Below are positions 6,457 through 9,850 of a stretch of 9,850 nucleotides of DNA, piece after piece; within the stretch, counting starts at the first letter, position 1; every line of letters begins with the position of its first letter. Below the pieces are notes generated by a model that saw only the letters and a program-made list of their open reading frames with translations, made no database searches and had not been told where the DNA came from. The stretch comes from an uncultured Clostridia bacterium. Its GTDB lineage: Bacteria; Bacillota; Clostridia; TANB77; CAG-508. The position numbers and the translations under genes were made by a program. The stretch covers positions 1 to 9,850 of the forward strand of contig CALXAS010000052.1 in NCBI GenBank assembly GCA_944386315.1, written 5' to 3'.

Positions 6457-6485
6457 ATTATACACAATTTTTATGCAGATGTCTA
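6457..6485 (-). promoter_or_regulatory. promoter for lepB-holB-ricT-ferredoxin
   Basis: On the - strand, TAGACA (6485-6480) and TATAAT (6462-6457) are 17 bases apart: five of six and six of six consensus positions. It sits directly after the walK stop codon, with a predicted start near 6450. No terminator hairpin was seen between walK and lepB, so transcripts from walR may also read through. Confidence 0.8.
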
Positions 6486-6488
6486 CCA

Positions 6489-7910
6489 CTATTTTGTAGG
6501 AATACGAACGACTACCTCTGTTCCTTTGCCTTTTTCGCTCTTAATATCTATGCTTCCGTGATTTTGGTTTAATATTTCTTTTGCAATAGATAATCCTAAT
6601 CCGCTTCCTCCCATTTCTCTGGTTCTTGCTTTATCTACACGGTAAAATCTTTCGAAAATGCGATTCAAATCTTCTTCTGGAATGCCTATTCCGTTATCAA
6701 TTACTTTGATATAAGCATCGTTGTAGACAAATCCTACATAAATTTTAATAATGCCTCCTTCTGGTGTATACTTAATACTATTCGTTAATATATTTAATAC
6801 TACTCTTTCTATGCCATCTTTGTTGGCATATACTGGAGGCACATTTGCCGTTACAAAACACTCCACATGATGATTTTTTCGATTAATTTCTAACTGCAGT
6901 TTTTCTTGGCATCGTTTTACTAAATTGCCTAAATCAAATTTTTCTTTTTCTTGTTTTGCCTTGTTATTATCATAACGAGAAAGTGTTAATAAGTCTGATA
7001 CTAATTTTGCCATTCTTCTTGCTTCTCCCGCTATTACATTTAAAAATCTCTCCTGTGTTTCTTTGTCATATTCACCCTCTAATAAGGTATCTGCATATCC
7101 CATAATGGAGGTAATGGGAGTTTTTAACTCATGGGAAACATCTGCTACAAATTCTTTTCTCATATTGTCCAATTTTACATGTTCTGTAATATCTTGTATC
7201 ACTGCCATCACACCTGAAGGTCTATCTTTTTCGTCTTTAAAAGAAGCAAACAAAATGTTCAAATACTTATCGCCCACATGAATACGCTGTTCAGAAGAAG
7301 TCCAATCTTCTAAGTAAATGGTTTTTTCTAGGTTAATATCGATATGTAGTTTTTCAAAAATTTTATCAAAAGAATTATCACTTTGTGTTAGGTGTAGCAT
7401 TTCTGTTGCCGCAGGATTAATATGTGTAATTTCTCCTTCCATATTAAAAGCAATAATACCATCTGTCATGTGTAACAAAATGGTTTCAATTTGCTTTTTT
7501 TGTCTTTGTACTTCATTTAAATTTTCTTGTACTTCGTTTGTCATTCTATCAAAAGCATTGGTGATTTCGTCCACTTCTTTTTTCTTTTTGCCCTGTTTTT
7601 TTTCTTCTCCTTCTACCATTTTAGGTGCTGCCTTTATCATTTTAGAAAGTGGGTTTAATATAGACTGGGACATAAACAGGCTAATCATGATTGCTGCCAC
7701 ACCATATAATGTTACAAAAATCATAGTGACAATTCCTGTATTTCTCATTTGGTTTCCTATTTCTATTACTTGCAATTTATCTTGCAAAGTTGCTACCTCT
7801 AACATTACTTCTTTCATATTCCAAATGCTTAGCATTCCCATACCTAAGATAAGGCAAATTCCCAAAATGGAAAATAACAAAATGATTTTAAATTGTACGT
7901 TTTTTAACAT
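6489..7910 (-). CDS. walK: WalK-type sensor histidine kinase
   Basis: This 473-residue membrane kinase partners WalR, which in Firmicutes controls cell-wall hydrolase and envelope genes. Membrane segments lie at about 9-30 and 58-80, leaving only about 26 residues outside the cell. A HAMP linker follows (about 80-135) with a lysine-rich patch near 104-111. A cytoplasmic PAS domain spans about 140-245. The HisKA box VSHELKTP has the phosphorylated H260. The ATPase domain shows the N box (NILTNSIKYTPEGG, 373-386), G1 (DNGIGIP, 405-411), F box (FERFYR, 419-424) and G2 (GGSGLGL, 434-440). B. subtilis WalK has a large extracytoplasmic PAS domain that is absent here, so PhoR-like naming is an alternative. 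The ATG at 7910 follows AGAAGGGAA. It is separated from walR by 70 bases holding a hairpin. Confidence 0.9.
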   Translation of the reverse strand: MLKNVQFKIILLFSILGICLILGMGMLSIWNMKEVMLEVATLQDKLQVIEIGNQMRNTGIVTMIFVTLYGVAAIMISLFMSQSILNPLSKMIKAAPKMVEGEEKKQGKKKKEVDEITNAFDRMTNEVQENLNEVQRQKKQIETILLHMTDGIIAFNMEGEITHINPAATEMLHLTQSDNSFDKIFEKLHIDINLEKTIYLEDWTSSEQRIHVGDKYLNILFASFKDEKDRPSGVMAVIQDITEHVKLDNMRKEFVADVSHELKTPITSIMGYADTLLEGEYDKETQERFLNVIAGEARRMAKLVSDLLTLSRYDNNKAKQEKEKFDLGNLVKRCQEKLQLEINRKNHHVECFVTANVPPVYANKDGIERVVLNILTNSIKYTPEGGIIKIYVGFVYNDAYIKVIDNGIGIPEEDLNRIFERFYRVDKARTREMGGSGLGLSIAKEILNQNHGSIDIKSEKGKGTEVVVRIPTK

Positions 7911-7931
7911 GGTATTCCCTTCTTTTCTATG

Positions 7932-7970
7932 AAAAATATGCCTAATAGGTATTCCTAAAAGGCATATTTT
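7932..7970 (-). terminator. terminator-like hairpin between walR and walK
   Basis: An 11-bp stem (AAAATATGCCT with AGGCATATTTT) is followed inward by a TT/TT internal loop, a TAGG/CCTA stem and an AATA loop. On the - strand it ends in five T. It starts about ten bases after the walR stop and ends about 22 bases before the walK start. With no second promoter evident for walK, it probably acts as a partial terminator or an mRNA-processing barrier. Confidence 0.7.
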
Positions 7971-7980
7971 CTTCTTTATT

Positions 7981-8724
7981 TTATTTGGAAGCTATATAAT
8001 AACCAACGCCTCTTTTTGTAATCAATATTTTTGGATTAGACGTATCTTTTTCTATTTTTTCCCTAATTCTTCTAACCGTTACATCTACTGTTCTTATATC
8101 TCCGTAATATTCATATCCCCAAACTTTTTCTAGCAATACTTCTCTCGTTACTACTTGTCCTGGCTGATTTGCTAAGTATTTTAGTACTTCAAATTCTCTA
8201 AGAGTTAAATCAATTACTTCTCCTCTTACCTTTACTTCAAATCTATTTAAATCTAAACTCAAATCTCCCACTACAATGGTATTTGTTTTTGCTTCTTCCT
8301 GCTTCTTTTCTTCTTTTGGCTCTTCCTCTTTCTTTGCCGTAATTTCTGCTTTACGTAAGTTTGCTTTTACTCTTGCCATTAACTCTCTTACACTAAAAGG
8401 TTTGGTAATATAATCATCTGCTCCTAATTCTAATCCTAATATTTTATCTATTTCTTCATCTTTGGCAGATATCATTAAAATAGGAATATTTAAAGTTTGG
8501 CGAATTCTTTTGCAAACGGTTAGTCCATCCATTTTAGGAAGCATAATATCTAACAAAACTAAATTAGGCTTTTGCTCTAGTGCAATTGCCACTGCTGTTT
8601 CCCCATCATTTGCCTCCAATGTTTTATATCCTTCTTTTTCTAAATTATAGCGAAGCATATCCACAATTGTTTGCTCATCATCCACTATTAATACCACTTT
8701 TTTATCTTCTTCATTTTCGTTCAT
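7981..8724 (-). CDS. walR: WalR-type response regulator (OmpR/PhoB family)
   Basis: This 247-residue protein has a receiver domain (about 10-122) and an OmpR-type winged helix (about 150-247). The phosphorylation site is D59 (LVLLDIMLP), with acidic D15-D16, switch S86 and K108 (YITKPFS). The DNA-binding half carries the WalR signature VWGYEYYGDIRTVDVTVRRI and ends in ITKRGVGYYIASK. Between the domains, residues 126-149 form an unusually long Lys/Glu-rich linker. The ATG at 8724 has AAGGGTGG eight bases upstream; a GTG at 8757 would overlap the predicted transcript start. WalR normally controls murein hydrolases and other envelope genes and is often essential. It is transcribed from the promoter at 8767-8795, ahead of walK. 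Confidence 0.95.
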   Translation of the reverse strand: MNENEEDKKVVLIVDDEQTIVDMLRYNLEKEGYKTLEANDGETAVAIALEQKPNLVLLDIMLPKMDGLTVCKRIRQTLNIPILMISAKDEEIDKILGLELGADDYITKPFSVRELMARVKANLRKAEITAKKEEEPKEEKKQEEAKTNTIVVGDLSLDLNRFEVKVRGEVIDLTLREFEVLKYLANQPGQVVTREVLLEKVWGYEYYGDIRTVDVTVRRIREKIEKDTSNPKILITKRGVGYYIASK

Positions 8725-8766
8725 AGAAAGTCCACCCTTTCTGTTATGACTTAACACTTTGTACTA

Positions 8767-8795
8767 TTTATATCATATTCTTGGCTTAAGTACAA
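8767..8795 (-). promoter_or_regulatory. promoter of walRK
   Basis: On the - strand, TTGTAC (8795-8790) and TATAAA (8772-8767) are 17 bases apart, and TGA directly before the -10 makes it an extended -10 as well. The predicted start is near 8760, giving a leader of about 36 bases. Confidence 0.75.
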
Positions 8796-8813
8796 GTATT
8801 TTTTTGCAAAAGA

Positions 8814-8844
8814 ATGAACTTTGAGGAACGTCCCCAAAGTTCAT
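8814..8844. repeat. hairpin with GGAACGTCCCC core, possible REP-like element or terminator
   Basis: A 13-base arm (ATGAACTTTG, one A-C mismatch, then GG) pairs with its partner around an AACGT loop. It starts six bases after the stop of the - strand gene at 8850, so it can act as that gene's terminator, but only a weak U tract (TTCTTTT) follows. The GGAACGTCCCC core resembles short palindromes that recur in many Firmicute genomes; only one copy is in this window. Confidence 0.6.
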
Positions 8845-8849
8845 AAAAT

Positions 8850-9734
8850 CTATTCTCTTTCTGTTTCATTTTCCATTGTTTGTTCATTTATTTCTATTAA
8901 GTTCTCTGCTGCTTTTTCAAAAGTTTCTCTTCTCTTTGCCCTATCTTGTTCTCCTGCAAACTGGGAAGCATATTCGTTTTGCAAATTTTCTGCCTCCTTT
9001 ACCAGTGGAACTACTTGTTGAAAATACGTGTCATTTTCTATATCACTTTTTATTTCTACTCCTTCGGCATCATATCTTGCTACTACCACACCATTTATTT
9101 TAAATTCATAATATTGTTTTTGCATGGTCTCTGGCTGGCTTTCTTCTTTAGCTGCTACTTGGTAATTTGTAATATTTCCTAATCTATCTCTTTGCACTTC
9201 TACTTGTTTATTGACTGCTGTCCAATAGAAATCTCCCTCACCAATAGCTTCTTCTGGATTTTGGTCATTATATCCTGCTACTACTATTTTTTCTGCAAAG
9301 TCCCTAATTTTTTGGTTTCTTATTTCATCATTATTTTCTTTATCTAGCTCTTCGTAAAAAGCTTCAAAATCCTCTTTTGTTACATCGACTTCTTCTATTT
9401 CTTCTTGGTAAGTATCCTCTGTTTGTTCTATTGCCTTTGTATTTTCTTTTGGCACTTCTTTATGACCTGCTAAAGCGTAAATGCCACTACCACCTATAGC
9501 AAGAGTTGCAACTGCTCCTGCAATAGCTAGCCTTTTTCTCGTTCTTTTGATACGTTCATAACTTTGAGCAATTTTAGGATGCTCTTTTAAATACTGTTCC
9601 GTTAGTTCTGTTTCTTTCATTTTAAAAATTTGGTTTGCTGTTTTTCTATCAGCATTGTTTCCTACTTTATTATTCATAAAATCTTTATGCACTAATTTTC
9701 TTAATTGTTTTTCTGGGCTTTCTAATATACTCAT
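8850..9734 (-). CDS. single-pass membrane protein of unknown function
   Basis: I do not recognise this 294-residue protein. It has a charged N-terminal region (1-68) ending in a strongly basic stretch (RIKRTRKR, 61-68), then one membrane segment at about 69-90 rich in Ala/Gly/Ile. The remaining roughly 200 residues are acidic and hydrophilic; by the positive-inside rule they lie outside the cell. The outer part starts with a Glu-rich linker (about 92-120), has a mixed region with FYWTAVNKQVEVQRD and YYEFKINGVVVARYD, which may be a small beta-rich domain, and ends in a helical Glu-rich tail. It contains no cysteine. The ATG at 9734 follows AAAGGATG. It appears monocistronic, under a full consensus promoter, directly upstream of walRK. 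Confidence 0.8.
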   Translation of the reverse strand: MSILESPEKQLRKLVHKDFMNNKVGNNADRKTANQIFKMKETELTEQYLKEHPKIAQSYERIKRTRKRLAIAGAVATLAIGGSGIYALAGHKEVPKENTKAIEQTEDTYQEEIEEVDVTKEDFEAFYEELDKENNDEIRNQKIRDFAEKIVVAGYNDQNPEEAIGEGDFYWTAVNKQVEVQRDRLGNITNYQVAAKEESQPETMQKQYYEFKINGVVVARYDAEGVEIKSDIENDTYFQQVVPLVKEAENLQNEYASQFAGEQDRAKRRETFEKAAENLIEINEQTMENETERE

Positions 9735-9772
9735 TTAATTTCATCCTTTCTTATGTGAAATCACCTAAGTTT

Positions 9773-9801
9773 ATTATACTACTTTTTGTGTTTGCTGTCA
9801 A
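9773..9801 (-). promoter_or_regulatory. full-consensus sigma-A promoter for the unknown membrane protein
   Basis: On the - strand, TTGACA (9801-9796) and TATAAT (9778-9773) are separated by exactly 17 bases, a perfect match to the housekeeping consensus. The predicted start is near 9766, giving a leader of about 30 bases. Strong, constitutive transcription is expected unless an unseen repressor acts. Confidence 0.88.
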
Positions 9802-9814
9802 AATTTGTGCTATT

Positions 9815-9850
9815 TTAAAGTTCAATATGGATTTCGTAGATGCCTCCTTC
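9815..9850 (-). CDS. C-terminal end of an unidentified gene (5' part outside window)
   Basis: On the - strand the frame from the window edge reads EGGIYEIHIEL and then TAA, ending 14 bases before the consensus promoter at 9773-9801. The non-random composition and position fit the tail of an upstream gene, but 11 codons are too few to identify it. Confidence 0.4.
   Translation of the reverse strand, partial: EGGIYEIHIEL

Noticed and set aside
7318..7932. A 204-codon + strand frame opposite walK.
   Set aside because: It is an antisense shadow; its Cys/Ser/Ile-rich content mirrors the walK codons and walK has all kinase motifs intact.
8821..9182. Several + strand frames opposite the unknown membrane protein gene.
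   Set aside because: The - strand gene has a consensus promoter, ribosome site and coherent membrane topology; the + frames have none of these.

Overview
This window looks like chromosome from a low-GC, anaerobic Gram-positive bacterium, most likely a member of the Clostridia. The evidence is AT-rich DNA with strong AGGAGG-type ribosome sites, consensus TTGACA/TATAAT promoters, a ferredoxin-linked pyruvate oxidoreductase, a clostridial-type 2[4Fe-4S] ferredoxin, a WalRK two-component system and a holB-ricT pair arranged as in Firmicutes. No RNA gene, CRISPR array, insertion sequence or prophage was seen.

Left part, + strand (1-3050). The window opens inside porA, followed with a one-base overlap by porB. 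Together they encode the alpha C-terminus and the beta (thiamine diphosphate and Fe-S) subunit of a multi-subunit pyruvate:ferredoxin oxidoreductase, closed by a strong terminator. Next is an 81-codon gene that looks like an antitoxin N-terminus joined to a RelE-like toxin C-terminus. Then comes a promoter with a 5' leader hairpin driving a polytopic membrane protein of the lysylphosphatidylglycerol-synthase TM (UPF0104/YbhN) family. Its stop codon lies inside a perfect hairpin that can terminate transcription from both sides.

Right part, - strand (3085-9850, described in transcription order, right to left). The tail of an unknown gene enters at the right edge. It is followed by a single-pass membrane protein of unknown function under a full consensus promoter, and a hairpin with a GGAACGTCCCC core. 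walR and walK follow from their own promoter, with a terminator-like hairpin between them. A second promoter, between walK and lepB, starts the tightly packed group lepB-holB-ricT-ferredoxin: signal peptidase I, the clamp-loader delta' subunit, the PSP1-domain Fe-S protein of the RNase Y-associated Ric complex, and a small ferredoxin. That group ends in a large terminator. Last is a YefM-YoeB type toxin-antitoxin pair with a consensus promoter whose spacer carries a palindromic, probably autoregulatory, operator.

Most of the window is housekeeping. The parts most worth a second look are the fused toxin-antitoxin remnant, the ricT-ferredoxin pairing, the WalK with almost no extracytoplasmic sensor next to an orphan single-pass extracytoplasmic protein, the hairpin between walR and walK, and the REP-like hairpin at 8814-8844. 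No clearly new multi-gene system was found.
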